DNA of 64,000 bases from Chromatiaceae bacterium. Lineage in GTDB: Bacteria; Pseudomonadota; Gammaproteobacteria; Chromatiales; Chromatiaceae. Positions 8,605-17,044 of this stretch are shown here, piece after piece. The notes below the pieces were generated by a model that was given only the letters and a program-made list of their open reading frames with translations, made no database searches and had not been told where the DNA came from. The position numbers and the translations under genes are program-made. The stretch lies in the NCBI GenBank assembly GCA_027078745.1, contig JALWWO010000006.1, forward strand, positions 101,788 to 165,787, read 5' to 3'. Positions within the stretch are counted from its first letter, which is position 1, and each line of letters opens with the position of its first letter.

Positions 8605-8631
8605 AAAAAACCGGCTTTTCAAGCCGGTTTT
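8605..8631 (-). terminator. Intrinsic terminator after tRNA-Gln
   Basis: Inverted repeat 8607-8617 with 8621-8631 (aaaaccggctt/aagccggtttt), loop of 3 bases. On the minus strand it is followed by a run of seven T, a few bases after the CCA end of the tRNA gene. It probably ends the whole rplM-rpsI-tRNA transcript. Confidence 0.85.
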
Positions 8632-8634
8632 CAT

Positions 8635-8708
8635 TGGCTGGGGGACTAGGATTCGAACCTAGATTGACGGAGTCAGAGTCCGCTGTCCTACCGTTGAACG
8701 ATCCCCCA
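8635..8708 (-). tRNA. tRNA-Gln (anticodon CUG)
   Basis: The 74-base gene folds as a cloverleaf. The acceptor stem TGGGGGA pairs with TCCCCCA, followed by discriminator G and an encoded CCA (8637-8635). The anticodon loop C-T-C-T-G-A-C (8678-8672) gives CTG, reading glutamine codons CAG. The T arm contains G-G-T-T-C-G-A-A-T-C. It begins 9 bases after the rpsI stop on the same strand, so it is probably released from the ribosomal protein transcript by processing. Confidence 0.95.
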
Positions 8709-8717
8709 ATATTAACC

Positions 8718-9107
8718 TTAACGCTTCGAGTACTGAGGGCGCTTGCGGGCCTTGTGCAAGCCCACCTTCTTCCGCTCCACCTCTCGGGCATCTCGGGTAA
8801 GAAAGCCCGCCTTGCGCAGGGCCTTCCGCATCCCCTCATCATAGGCAACTAGGGCCCGGGCGATGCCGTGGCGAATGGCCCCCGCCTGGCCGGTGGTGCC
8901 CCCACCCTTCACCTGCACGCGGATGTCCACCCGGTCCAGCATGGAGACAGTTTCCAAAGGTTGGCGCACGACCATGCGTGCCGTCTCCCGTCCGAAGAAC
9001 TGATCCAGGGGACGACCATTGACCGTGATATTGCCCGAACCTGTGGTAAGAAATACCCGCGCAGTAGAACTCTTGCGGCGGCCAGTGGCATACTGAACTT
9101 CCGACAT
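8718..9107 (-). CDS. rpsI: 30S ribosomal protein S9
   Basis: The protein is 129 residues, close to the 130 of E. coli. It carries '[15 protein letters not shown]' at the start, '[19 protein letters not shown]' in the middle and the conserved basic C-terminal tail ending 'RKRPQYSKR', which reaches the ribosomal P site. The gene follows rplM with a 13-bp gap and precedes tRNA-Gln by 9 bp. In many bacteria rplM-rpsI is autoregulated by L13; the structured leader upstream fits this. Confidence 0.98.
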   Translation of the reverse strand: MSEVQYATGRRKSSTARVFLTTGSGNITVNGRPLDQFFGRETARMVVRQPLETVSMLDRVDIRVQVKGGGTTGQAGAIRHGIARALVAYDEGMRKALRKAGFLTRDAREVERKKVGLHKARKRPQYSKR

Positions 9108-9120
9108 CTCGATAATTTCC

Positions 9121-9549
9121 TCAGAGGGCTAGAGGCTTCGGCTGCTGGGCACTGTGCCGGTGGTGGGGACCCGCATAGACATGCAGCTTCCGCAACATAG
9201 CGCGCCCCAAGGGCCCCCGCGGTAACATCCCCTTGACTGCCTTTCGAATAACCTGTTCGGGATCCCGTTCCAGCAGCTTTCCCAAGCGGATGGATTTAAG
9301 GTTGCCCACATAGCCAGTGTGGCGATAATAGATCTTGTCCTGCAATTTGTTGCCCGTGACCCGGATCTTCTCCGCATTCACGACGATCAGATAATCCCCG
9401 GTATCCACGTGGGGGGTGTACTGGACTTTGTGCTTGCCCCGCAACCGCCGCGCTAACTCGCTCGCCAAGCGCCCGAGGGTTTGGCCCTGGGCATCCACCA
9501 GATACCATTCTCGGCGGACTTCCGCTGGCTTGGTGCTGATCGTTGTCAT
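9121..9549 (-). CDS. rplM: 50S ribosomal protein L13
   Basis: The protein is 142 residues from the ATG at 9549, identical in length to E. coli L13. Upstream in-frame codons to 9636 belong to the leader. Conserved motifs are '[19 protein letters not shown]' near residue 15, '[13 protein letters not shown]' near residue 46 and '[18 protein letters not shown]' near residue 105. It binds 23S rRNA early in 50S assembly. It is cotranscribed with rpsI. The 5' leader contains two stem-loops, one followed by a T run, so premature termination could control the operon. Confidence 0.98.
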   Translation of the reverse strand: MTTISTKPAEVRREWYLVDAQGQTLGRLASELARRLRGKHKVQYTPHVDTGDYLIVVNAEKIRVTGNKLQDKIYYRHTGYVGNLKSIRLGKLLERDPEQVIRKAVKGMLPRGPLGRAMLRKLHVYAGPHHRHSAQQPKPLAL

Positions 9550-9619
9550 TTCAGTGTTCCAAGTACCATCCGTTGACTTAAGGTAGGCGAAGATACAAGA
9601 AAATGCGTGTCCGCGCAAC

Positions 9620-9649
9620 AAAAAAAAGCGCAACAAGGAGAGTTGCGCT
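9620..9649 (-). terminator. Candidate leader attenuator of rplM-rpsI
   Basis: Perfect 8-bp stem (9627-9634 with 9642-9649), 7-base loop, then a T run on the minus strand (complement of 9620-9627). It lies about 70 bases upstream of the rplM start, inside its leader, and no other minus-strand gene lies upstream. A second copy of the 3' stem arm (GTTGCGC, 9613-9619 complement) just after the T run could pair alternatively with the 5' arm. Confidence 0.6.
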
Positions 9650-9714
9650 CAACAACGTTAACCACCAAAGGAGGATAGAAAGGATGCTGATCGACAGCAG
9701 AATCAGCATGTTTT

Positions 9715-9744
9715 AATATTCCCATATATCGATTCCCTTGTCAA
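9715..9744 (-). promoter_or_regulatory. rplM: Likely promoter of rplM-rpsI
   Basis: A perfect TTGACA (complement of 9739-9744) lies 18 bases from AATATT (4 of 6 matches to the -10 consensus). It would start a leader of about 160 bases. That leader would contain a stem-loop at 9684-9709 (atgctgat/atcagcat) and the T-tailed hairpin at 9620-9649. Confidence 0.5.
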
Positions 9745-9824
9745 CCCCCAGAACACCCCAGCCGATGCGAGGAAATCGTTCCGATCCAGCGTGCTCTGCG
9801 CTACCCTAAGCGTTTGAAAAACAA

Positions 9825-10712
9825 GTGAGTAAGTTACCAATGCATCCGATTTCTAAAATCAGCTTTTTCTTTCTGTGGTGCTGGGCAATCCTCCTCTGGG
9901 CAGAAGAAATTCCCTTTTCACAAGGATTGTTGTTCTCCGTGCAGGATGGGCAGAGAACCCCTTGTTATCTGTTCGGCACCATCCACAGCGAAGACCCTCG
10001 GGTGCTGGCGCTACCCGCACCAGTGCAATCCGCCTTGGATGCCTCGGATACCTTCATCATGGAGGCGATCCCCGACCCGCAAGCCCTGATGCAGGCGACC
10101 CTGACCATGGTGTATACGGATGGCCGCCACCTGAAAGGGGTGCTGGGTGCGGATCTCTACGGGCAGACCTTGCGCATCCTCGCCCAGCGGGGGATGCCGG
10201 AAGCTGCGGTCCGAGATTTCAAGCCCTGGGCGGTGCTCCTGCTCCTGAGCGTGCCCCAGTCCAGCACCGGGGCATTTCTCGATATCCGCCTCTACCAGCA
10301 GGCGAGCGCTGCCGGCAAGACTGTCGTAGGGTTGGAGACCATCGGGGAACAGCTTGCTATCTTCGATCGTTTTTCAGAATCGGACCAGGTGGCCCTGCTG
10401 CGGGAGACCTTGAACCACTATGCGCAATTGCCCGAGTTCTTCGAGCGATTGTTGCAACTTTATGTGGCGGGTGATCTCTCCGGCCTGGTGCGGATCAGCG
10501 ATGAATACCTGCGGGGCGGCGATGACCGCTTGGCTGCCCTGTTTCAGGAAGCTGCCCTGACCGTGCGGAATCAGCGCATGGCGGAACGGCTGACGAAATA
10601 TATTCAGACGGGGGATTGCTTTATTGCCATCGGCGCCTTACATCTTCCAGGTTCCGAAGGGGTGTTAGCCCGCTTGCAAGATCAGGGCTTTCGGGTGCAA
10701 CCGGTGTATTAG
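9825..10712 (+). CDS. TraB/GumN family protein (putative periplasmic metalloprotease-like)
   Basis: A 295-residue protein from a GTG at 9825, or 290 residues from the ATG at 9840; neither has a strong ribosome site. An N-terminal hydrophobic segment ('FFFLWCWAILLWAEE') looks like a signal peptide. The TraB/GumN (YbaP, TIKI-related) pattern is clear: 'CYLFGTIHSEDPR' near residue 48, a Glu in 'FIMEAIPD' near residue 78 and the C-terminal 'CFIAIGALHLPGSEGV'. These G-x-x-H and G-x-x-H-L motifs carry the metal ligands of TIKI proteases. The bacterial role is not established. It converges on nrdB. Confidence 0.85.
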   Translation: MSKLPMHPISKISFFFLWCWAILLWAEEIPFSQGLLFSVQDGQRTPCYLFGTIHSEDPRVLALPAPVQSALDASDTFIMEAIPDPQALMQATLTMVYTDGRHLKGVLGADLYGQTLRILAQRGMPEAAVRDFKPWAVLLLLSVPQSSTGAFLDIRLYQQASAAGKTVVGLETIGEQLAIFDRFSESDQVALLRETLNHYAQLPEFFERLLQLYVAGDLSGLVRISDEYLRGGDDRLAALFQEAALTVRNQRMAERLTKYIQTGDCFIAIGALHLPGSEGVLARLQDQGFRVQPVY

Positions 10713-10766
10713 TTGGTTTCCTGCGCGGTCAATCGTTCACGGATTGCGAGCGATTCCCTCAGGTGC

Positions 10767-11786
10767 TTACTCCTCCCATCTCAACGCATTGCCAGTCCGG
10801 TACTCCGTCGGGCGGGTCTCGAAGAAGTTCTTTTCCTTCCGTAGGCTGAGCTGCTCGCTCATCCAAGGGAAGCGATGCTCTGCATTAAACAGGGGGGGTA
10901 ACCCCATCTGCTTCAGGCGCAAATCCGCGTACCATTTCGCGGTTTCCACATGATCTTCCGCGCTGTAGCCAAGGATGGGATCGGGTAGGCAGTACCGGAT
11001 GTAGTCGGCTTCCAGATCGATGACCTTTTGAAACAGCCCCTGCACCCCCCGTAGAAACCCTTCAGTGAAACACTCTGGGTGCTGTTCCCGAAAGGCTTGG
11101 ATCAAATACTGCCCAAAGCGGATATGCTGGACTTCATCCCGAAAGATGAATTGAAATTGCTCCGCTGCACCAGTGAATTTCCCTTGCCTCGCAAGGTTTT
11201 GAATGGGGCCGGTCAACCCCATGACGAACCAAATGCCTTCGAAACCAAGGAACCAGAAGATCGCTGCGAAGATCACTTCCTGTTTTTCCCGCAGAGTCAA
11301 TGGGGCTTCTGGTTGAAGAATTCGCTTGGCCAACACATGTTGGGCTCGCGTGGAAATCGTCTTGGCTAGGTCTACCCGCGCTCGCATCGAGGGTACTCGT
11401 TCGTACCGGCTATAGATCTCCTGCTGGTCTAGCTCCATATTTTCGATAATGAATTGGTATGAATAGGTGTGCAAAGCTTCTTCATCTGCTAGGCGCTTCA
11501 GGTAGTGCTTGATCTCCGGCGGATTCAGCAGCCCTTGCAGGGTCTCTGCGGTCTCGTCCCCCCGCTGCACATCGAAAGTCGTGAGTTGAGCCATGATGGA
11601 GAGAAATAAATGCCGTTCTTCCTCCGTGAGCCGGTCGGACTTCCATAGGGCTACATCCGTCCCCATAGAGATTTCCCGCGGCGACCAATGGTTGTCCATG
11701 TTCTCTAGGTACATGTCCCACGCCCATGGATAAGCCAGGGGGAAGAGTTGTAGGGAATCTGAGGTGCCAAAGAGGGGTTTATTCAT
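10767..11786 (-). CDS. nrdB: Ribonucleotide reductase class I beta subunit
   Basis: A 339-residue ferritin-fold protein that holds the di-iron centre and tyrosyl radical needed to reduce ribonucleotides. Ligands can be followed: Asp in 'TTFDVQRGDE', Glu and His in 'ADEEALHTYSYQF' with the radical Tyr seven residues after the Glu, and Glu/His in 'FRDEVQHIRF'. The C-terminus 'FFETRPTEYRTGNALRW' is the peptide that docks on the alpha subunit. The start ATG overlaps the soxB stop (ATGA at 11783-11786), so the two genes are coupled. No nrdA lies nearby, which is unusual. Confidence 0.92.
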   Translation of the reverse strand: MNKPLFGTSDSLQLFPLAYPWAWDMYLENMDNHWSPREISMGTDVALWKSDRLTEEERHLFLSIMAQLTTFDVQRGDETAETLQGLLNPPEIKHYLKRLADEEALHTYSYQFIIENMELDQQEIYSRYERVPSMRARVDLAKTISTRAQHVLAKRILQPEAPLTLREKQEVIFAAIFWFLGFEGIWFVMGLTGPIQNLARQGKFTGAAEQFQFIFRDEVQHIRFGQYLIQAFREQHPECFTEGFLRGVQGLFQKVIDLEADYIRYCLPDPILGYSAEDHVETAKWYADLRLKQMGLPPLFNAEHRFPWMSEQLSLRKEKNFFETRPTEYRTGNALRWEE

Positions 11787-13564
11787 GCGAGTCGTTCGTA
11801 GTCAGCGATGCCAGGATTGTTCCGCACGCCCTTGAGCAGGGGCGTGTTGCGCCGTTCGATGCGGATTGTCTTGCGGTCTCGGAGATAGGTGGCCACTGTC
11901 TCCCAGATGGGTTCCCCCGGGGATTGGCTCCCCACAGTGGCCCAGCCCGCCACTGTATAGCTTTTGTTCGCCTCGATGGGGGTGCCATCCTCCAAAGCCA
12001 TCCCTTGAATGCGCTTGCCGAACCCCTGGTTGGGATCGCAGACATAATCTAAGCCACCCACGCGCACCATGTCGCCGCCCTGTTGGAAATAGGGGTCTGG
12101 GTTGAACAGATTGTCGCAGACATCTTCCAGAATTGCCTTGAGCTCCGAACCCTTCATCGTGCGGCGGTAGGTTTCGGGATAGGTGATGGCGGTTTGATCC
12201 AACACTTGCTCCAGAGTGATGGGCTGCCCGGGCAACACTGTCGTGCCCCACCGGAAGCCCGGGGACAGGCTGATCTGGGCATCCTTCACGGTCCGCAGGG
12301 CATCGCAGATCAGTTGATCGAAGGTACCGTTGAAGTTGCCCCGCCGATAGAGGGTTTCCTCCGCAACCGCTAACTTCTCTCCCAACCGAGCTTCGTAAGG
12401 AGCGCGGATCTTCTGAATCTGGCGGCGCATCTGGGGATCGGCTTTCAGCAGTTCCGAGAACACGGGTAACAACCGATACCGGAAGTCCCGCACCCGATTG
12501 TGCTGGATCTTCAGATCCAGCACGCCTAAGAACTTGCCGTTGGAACCCGCATTGGTCACCAGGGTCTTGCCGTTTTTGTTCGATACGATGCTGGGCGCGG
12601 GCATCCCGTCGTGGGTGTGTCCCCCTAGGATGGCATCGATGCCGGAAACCCGCGCCGCTAGTTTGAGATCTACATCCATGCCATTGTGAGAGAGGAGAAC
12701 CAGAGCCGCCGGCGATTCCTGTTCCCGAATCCGATCCACCAGAGCTTGCAGAGCTGCTTCCTGAATGCCGAAGGTCCAATCCGGAATGAAGCGGGCTGGG
12801 TTGGCGATGGGTGTGTAGGGGAATGCCTGGCCGATGACCGCGATTCGATGGCCGCCTACTTCCTTAATTACATAAGGTTTGAAGGCAAGCCCTGTGTCCT
12901 CATCGAAGTCCGGGAAATCCTCGAAGGGATAGTCGAACAGGGATTCTTCCCGCACCCGGATGTTCTGGGCCACGAAATCCCCCCGAAACGCCTGCACATT
13001 TTCGAGCACTTCCGATTCCCGATAGGTGAATTCCCAATGGCCGGTCATCACCTCCACCCCCAGGAGATTGCAGGCTTCCACCATGTCCCGCCCCCGAGTC
13101 CAATAGGCGGTGCCCGAACCCTGCCAGGTGTCGCCTCCGTCCAGCAGCAAGCAGTTTTGTGCTCCCCGTTCTGCGCGGATGCGATCGATCAGGGTTTTGA
13201 GATGGGCGAAGCCCCCCATCCGGCCATAGCGGACTGCTGCCGCTTCAAAATCCAGATAGGTGAAAGCGTGGGCTTCCCGCCCGCCGGCGGGGATGCCGAA
13301 ATGCTGGAGCAGCGCCTTGCCCACCAGATGAGGGGCCCGCCCCCGCGCCGGACCGATGCCCAGATTTACATTGGGTTCCCGGAAATAGATAGGATTGAGC
13401 TGGGCATGGGTGTCGGTAATATGCAACAGTGTTGCATTTCCGAAGGCAGGCAATTCATAAAAATCTTCGGATCGCTGGCGCTGGTGGCTGGCGACAGTGG
13501 AAAAAACGCCCAAACTGCTGGCGAGACCAAAGAGTTGGAGGAATGCACGGCGAGAAAGAGACAT
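11783..13564 (-). CDS. soxB: Thiosulfohydrolase SoxB
   Basis: The protein is 593 residues from the ATG at 13564, chosen because it puts the Tat signal 'SRRAFLQLFG' at residues 4-13. The 5'-nucleotidase fold follows, with metal motifs 'HITDTHAQLNPIYFREP' (Asp51, His53), 'LLLDGGDTWQGS', 'GHWEFTY', 'LLSHNGMDVD' and 'GGHTHDG'. The residues after T-D-T-H and the G-H-W-E-F-T motif are specific to SoxB rather than nucleotidases. It works in the periplasm and hydrolyses sulfate from thiosulfate bound to SoxYZ, with a dinuclear manganese centre. No other sox gene is in the window. The nrdB gene follows with overlapping codons. Confidence 0.95.
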   Translation of the reverse strand: MSLSRRAFLQLFGLASSLGVFSTVASHQRQRSEDFYELPAFGNATLLHITDTHAQLNPIYFREPNVNLGIGPARGRAPHLVGKALLQHFGIPAGGREAHAFTYLDFEAAAVRYGRMGGFAHLKTLIDRIRAERGAQNCLLLDGGDTWQGSGTAYWTRGRDMVEACNLLGVEVMTGHWEFTYRESEVLENVQAFRGDFVAQNIRVREESLFDYPFEDFPDFDEDTGLAFKPYVIKEVGGHRIAVIGQAFPYTPIANPARFIPDWTFGIQEAALQALVDRIREQESPAALVLLSHNGMDVDLKLAARVSGIDAILGGHTHDGMPAPSIVSNKNGKTLVTNAGSNGKFLGVLDLKIQHNRVRDFRYRLLPVFSELLKADPQMRRQIQKIRAPYEARLGEKLAVAEETLYRRGNFNGTFDQLICDALRTVKDAQISLSPGFRWGTTVLPGQPITLEQVLDQTAITYPETYRRTMKGSELKAILEDVCDNLFNPDPYFQQGGDMVRVGGLDYVCDPNQGFGKRIQGMALEDGTPIEANKSYTVAGWATVGSQSPGEPIWETVATYLRDRKTIRIERRNTPLLKGVRNNPGIADYERLA

Positions 13565-13821
13565 GATTTTCGTTCCGCTGGTAGCATTGTATCCATCATA
13601 GCAGGCGGGAGGCATGCAAACATGCTTCTCGCATCGTCATCCGGTGTTCTCCAGGTCTTCGAACCCCGGAAAAACGCTTGTTCACCTCCAGAGCAACCCC
13701 ATATAATTCAACGCTTATCCAAGAGATAGGGTAGAGATTTGCCGCCTCCGGTCCCCTGGGACCAGCACGCGGAAAATCAATCCCCTTCCCAATCCAGGAA
13801 ACGAACGGAGGGATTATTATC

Positions 13822-14079
13822 ATGCCTACCTATGATTACCGCTGCGAAGCCAACGGCCAGGTGCTAGAAGTCAGTCATTCCATGCGAGAGACCCTCCGCA
13901 CCTGGGGAGAACTCTGTGAACGCGCTGGCATCGATCCCGGCGATACACCGTTGGACAGCCCCGTCCAAAGGCTGGCCACCGGTGGCAATCTCATTTCTAG
14001 TGAGAACCTGGGCAGCGGTACCGCGCCTCCCACCTGCGGCGCTGGGGGCTGTGGCACCGGCATGTGTGGCCTGAACTAG
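13822..14079 (+). CDS. FmdB-like zinc-ribbon family protein with incomplete cysteine set
   Basis: An 85-residue protein opening with 'MPTYDYRCEANGQ', the start of FmdB-type zinc ribbons. The normal motif is C-x2-C; here the second cysteine is Asn, so the first zinc knuckle is incomplete. Further cysteines are at 'ELCERAG' and in a Gly-rich tail, 'TCGAGGCGTGMCGLN', where four cysteines cluster. That tail could bind a metal on its own. A 'ggagggattattatc' ribosome site precedes the ATG. The gene is divergent from soxB and is followed 30 bp later by the CbiM-like permease gene. Function is unknown. Confidence 0.75.
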   Translation: MPTYDYRCEANGQVLEVSHSMRETLRTWGELCERAGIDPGDTPLDSPVQRLATGGNLISSENLGSGTAPPTCGAGGCGTGMCGLN

Positions 14080-14109
14080 GCCGCAGGGGCAAATCGGCAG
14101 AAGCAGCGG

Positions 14110-14775
14110 ATGATCGTTGATAGCGCACTTCTGCCGGCTTTGCTCAAAGAGATCTTCGGCATCCTCTATGCGTTTTTCCTCTGGACCGCGCTGCGACTAG
14201 TCCCATGGGGGCGGATTGGGGCGCCGGAGCGGGTTCATGTGTACTTTGGCACCATCCTCGTCCTCCTCTTTCTCTGGCACCTGCAAGTTGAAATCGAACC
14301 CGGGCTTCGCTTTCATCTCCTTGGGGTAACCGCCTTCACCCTCATGGTGGGCTGGTCGCTAGCGGTCCTCGGCACCAGCCTGGCGCTTCTAGCGGTCACA
14401 TTCAACACCGGCGGCGATTGGTATGCGTTCCCTCTGAATGCCCTGCTGAACGGGGTGATCCCCGTCAGTCTCACCCAGATCCTATTGATCCTCATCCGCT
14501 GGTATCTGCCCAAGCATTTCTTCGTCTTCGTGCTGATCAACGGTTTCCTCACCGCAGGATTGGTGGGCATGCTCACCGCCTATCTCACTGCTGGGCTGTT
14601 GGTGGCCAGCGGGGCCTATAGTTTTTCCGGGTTGAGCCAGAATTTCCTACCCCTGTTTCCACTGATGTTCCTGCCGGAAGCGGTCTTCAACGGTTGGGTA
14701 GTCGTGGTGCTCGTGGCCTATCGGCCCCAGTGGATCTATTCCTTCAGCGACGAGCAATATCTCAAGGGCAAATAG
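14110..14775 (+). CDS. CbiM-like energy-coupling-factor permease
   Basis: A 221-residue membrane protein with six or seven hydrophobic segments. It resembles the CbiM/NikM substrate-binding permease family: 'FPLNALLNGVIPV' near residue 108, and 'LPEAVFNGWVVVVLVAYRP' near residue 195, which matches the family's C-terminal L-P-E-x-x-x-N-G motif. Classical CbiM and NikM bind Co or Ni through an N-terminal Met-His; here the start is M-I-V-D, so the metal-binding N-terminus is missing and metal transport is doubtful. No CbiN, CbiQ or ATPase gene lies beside it. Solitary members exist in many proteobacteria with no assigned substrate. Confidence 0.7.
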   Translation: MIVDSALLPALLKEIFGILYAFFLWTALRLVPWGRIGAPERVHVYFGTILVLLFLWHLQVEIEPGLRFHLLGVTAFTLMVGWSLAVLGTSLALLAVTFNTGGDWYAFPLNALLNGVIPVSLTQILLILIRWYLPKHFFVFVLINGFLTAGLVGMLTAYLTAGLLVASGAYSFSGLSQNFLPLFPLMFLPEAVFNGWVVVVLVAYRPQWIYSFSDEQYLKGK

Positions 14776-14778
14776 AGC

Positions 14779-15567
14779 ATGGCATTCTGGGGAAAACTCC
14801 TGGGTGGCAGTCTGGGATTCATCTTCGGCGGGCCCCTGGGTCTGCTCCTGGGGGGTCTGTTGGGTCATGGGCTAGATCGGGGGCTGGCTCGACTGATCGA
14901 GGGTAAAACCCTGGATCCCAGGGAGCGGGAGCGGGTGCAGCACGCGTTCTTCACCACCACCTTTTCCGTGATGGGCCATCTCGCCAAGGCAGATGGGCGG
15001 GTGTCCGAGCGGGAAATCGCCCTAGCAGAGGCAGTGATCGCCCAGATGCGGCTTTCCCCGGCGCGCCGTTCCGTGGCCATCCGTCTCTTTCAGGAAGGAA
15101 AGGCCAAAACCTTCGATCTCGACGGCACGCTCAAAGAATTCAAACGCCTGTGCTTCCGCCATCCGGCGTTGATCCAAATGTTTCTGGAGATCCAGATCCA
15201 AGCGGCCTATGCGGACGGTCCACCCCATCCCGCAGAGGAAAAGATGCTGCGCCATATCTGCCAGGTGTTGGGCATTCCCGAATGGCTCTATCGACATCTG
15301 GAACAGTGGGTGCGCCAGAGCATGGGCGCCGCGGCGGAGGCAACCCAGAGCGGCCCCAGCTTGGAAGATGCCTATCAGATTCTCGGCATCCAACCCCAGG
15401 CTTCGGATGCGGAGGTGAAGCGGGCCTATCGCCGTCTCTTGAGCCAGCATCACCCAGATAAGCTCGTGTCCAAGGGATTGCCCGAAGAGATGATGCAGCT
15501 AGCTGCCCAGAAAACCCACGAGATCCGCCAGGCCTATGAACGCATCCTGCAGGCTCGTGGGAAATAG
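14779..15567 (+). CDS. djlA: Co-chaperone DjlA
   Basis: The product has 262 residues. A Gly-rich membrane anchor (residues 1-30, repeats of G-G-x-L-G) is followed by a TerB-like helical domain (about 50-160) and a C-terminal J domain (about 195-262) with the H-P-D tripeptide in 'SQHHPDKL'. DjlA is anchored in the inner membrane and stimulates DnaK. The start lies 3 bp after the CbiM-like gene, so they may be cotranscribed. Length and domain order match the E. coli protein. Confidence 0.93.
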   Translation: MAFWGKLLGGSLGFIFGGPLGLLLGGLLGHGLDRGLARLIEGKTLDPRERERVQHAFFTTTFSVMGHLAKADGRVSEREIALAEAVIAQMRLSPARRSVAIRLFQEGKAKTFDLDGTLKEFKRLCFRHPALIQMFLEIQIQAAYADGPPHPAEEKMLRHICQVLGIPEWLYRHLEQWVRQSMGAAAEATQSGPSLEDAYQILGIQPQASDAEVKRAYRRLLSQHHPDKLVSKGLPEEMMQLAAQKTHEIRQAYERILQARGK

Positions 15568-15638
15568 GATTTGGATGAAAAAAGGCAGCTATTGGGGTAC
15601 AGTGATTAATTTGCGCTGAAGCACAGGGGGAATCTTCT

Positions 15639-16328
15639 ATGACTGACTTAATCGCACCCTCCATTCTCTCCGCAGACTTCGCCCGCTTGGGGGAAGAGGT
15701 GGACAATGTGTTGGCATCGGGCGCTGACATCGTTCACTTCGATGTAATGGACAATCATTATGTGCCCAACCTCACCATCGGCCCCTTGGTCTGCGAAGCC
15801 CTGCGAAAGCACGGGGTGACCGCACCCATCGATGTGCATCTCATGGTGAAGCCGGTGGATCGTATCATCCCGGACTTCGCCAAGGCGGGCGCGACCTACA
15901 TCACTTTCCATCCGGAGGCCAGCGAGCACATCGACCGGAGCTTGCAGCTCATCCGCAACGAGGGCTGCAAGTCCGGTTTGGTCTTCAATCCGGCCACCCC
16001 GCTGAACTATTTGGATTATGTGATGGATAAAGTGGACATGATCTTGCTCATGTCCGTGAACCCGGGCTTCGGGGGGCAGCAGTTCATTCCCGCTACCCTG
16101 GAGAAACTGCGCCAAGTGCGGCAACGCATCGATGCTTCCGGCCTGGAGATCCGCTTGGAGATCGATGGGGGCGTGAAGGTGGACAACATCGCCGAGATCA
16201 AAGCCGCCGGCGCGGATACCTTTGTGGCGGGTTCCGGGATCTTCGGCAAGGGTTCTGAGGCAGATCCCCATCGCTACGACAGCATCATCCGCCAGATGCG
16301 GGAAGCCCTCGCAAGCGTGTCCAACTGA
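15639..16328 (+). CDS. rpe: Ribulose-phosphate 3-epimerase
   Basis: A 229-residue TIM barrel that interconverts ribulose-5-phosphate and xylulose-5-phosphate. Metal and catalytic motifs are present: '[13 protein letters not shown]' at residue 9, '[17 protein letters not shown]' near residue 34, 'DVHLMV' near residue 68, 'VNPGFGGQ' near residue 141 and 'EIDGGV' near residue 176. A ribosome site 'cagggggaat' precedes the ATG. The stop TGA shares a base with the gph start (TGATG), and rpe-gph-trpE form one operon, as in several gammaproteobacteria. Confidence 0.97.
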   Translation: MTDLIAPSILSADFARLGEEVDNVLASGADIVHFDVMDNHYVPNLTIGPLVCEALRKHGVTAPIDVHLMVKPVDRIIPDFAKAGATYITFHPEASEHIDRSLQLIRNEGCKSGLVFNPATPLNYLDYVMDKVDMILLMSVNPGFGGQQFIPATLEKLRQVRQRIDASGLEIRLEIDGGVKVDNIAEIKAAGADTFVAGSGIFGKGSEADPHRYDSIIRQMREALASVSN

Positions 16329-17044
16329 TGGCTGGTCCGCATCCATCGGCAGCTCGGTTTCCCCTGCGCCCGAAGATGATCCTCATCGATGTGGATGGCA
16401 CCTTGGTGGACAGTGTGCCGGATCTCGCCTATTGCGTGGATGTCATGATGAAACGCTTGGGCCGCCCGCCCCACGGAGAAGCCAAGGTGCGGGATTGGGT
16501 GGGCAATGGAGTGGAACGGCTGGTGCGCCGGGCGCTCGTCGGCCAGTTAGACGGGGAGCCGGACGAAGCAGAGTTCCAGCAGGCCTATCCCCTGTTCCTG
16601 GCCTGCTATCAGGAAAACACCGCCAAGCGCTCCGTGCTCTACCCAGGCGTTCGGAAAGGGCTGGATTACCTGCGGGAAGCGGGCTATGCCCTGGGCTGTG
16701 TTACCAACAAGGCGGCCCGGTTCACGGAACCCCTCCTGCGGGATTTGGGCATCGCCGATTACTTCGGTCTCATCCTCAGCGGAGACAGCCTACCCCGCAA
16801 GAAGCCGGATCCTCTGCCCCTGCGCCATGCGGCCGCTCACTTCGGGGTGACACCGGAAGCCTCCCTCATGATCGGGGATTCCATCAGCGATGTGAAAGCC
16901 GCACGGGCGGCGGGATTTCACATCTTCTGCATGACCTATGGCTACAATCACGGGCAGGACATCCGCGAAGCCCATCCGGATGCCGTGCTGGATTCCCTCG
17001 CAGAGATCCGGAACCTATTAGCACCCGCAGCACAAACTCCATGA
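16328..17044 (+). CDS. gph: Phosphoglycolate phosphatase
   Basis: A 238-residue HAD-superfamily phosphatase. It removes phosphate from 2-phosphoglycolate, which arises from DNA repair and from Rubisco oxygenation. HAD motifs: I '[15 protein letters not shown]' (nucleophile Asp near residue 21), II 'GCVTNKA', III Lys in '[10 protein letters not shown]', IV '[16 protein letters not shown]'. The cap domain is the alpha-helical type of Gph. It is coupled to rpe (TGATG) and to trpE (ATGA). Confidence 0.94.
   Translation: MAGPHPSAARFPLRPKMILIDVDGTLVDSVPDLAYCVDVMMKRLGRPPHGEAKVRDWVGNGVERLVRRALVGQLDGEPDEAEFQQAYPLFLACYQENTAKRSVLYPGVRKGLDYLREAGYALGCVTNKAARFTEPLLRDLGIADYFGLILSGDSLPRKKPDPLPLRHAAAHFGVTPEASLMIGDSISDVKAARAAGFHIFCMTYGYNHGQDIREAHPDAVLDSLAEIRNLLAPAAQTP

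Noticed and set aside
16222..17040. Upstream extension of the trpE open frame
   Set aside because: The segment is the shadow of rpe/gph in another frame; the trpE family start is at 17041, coupled to gph.
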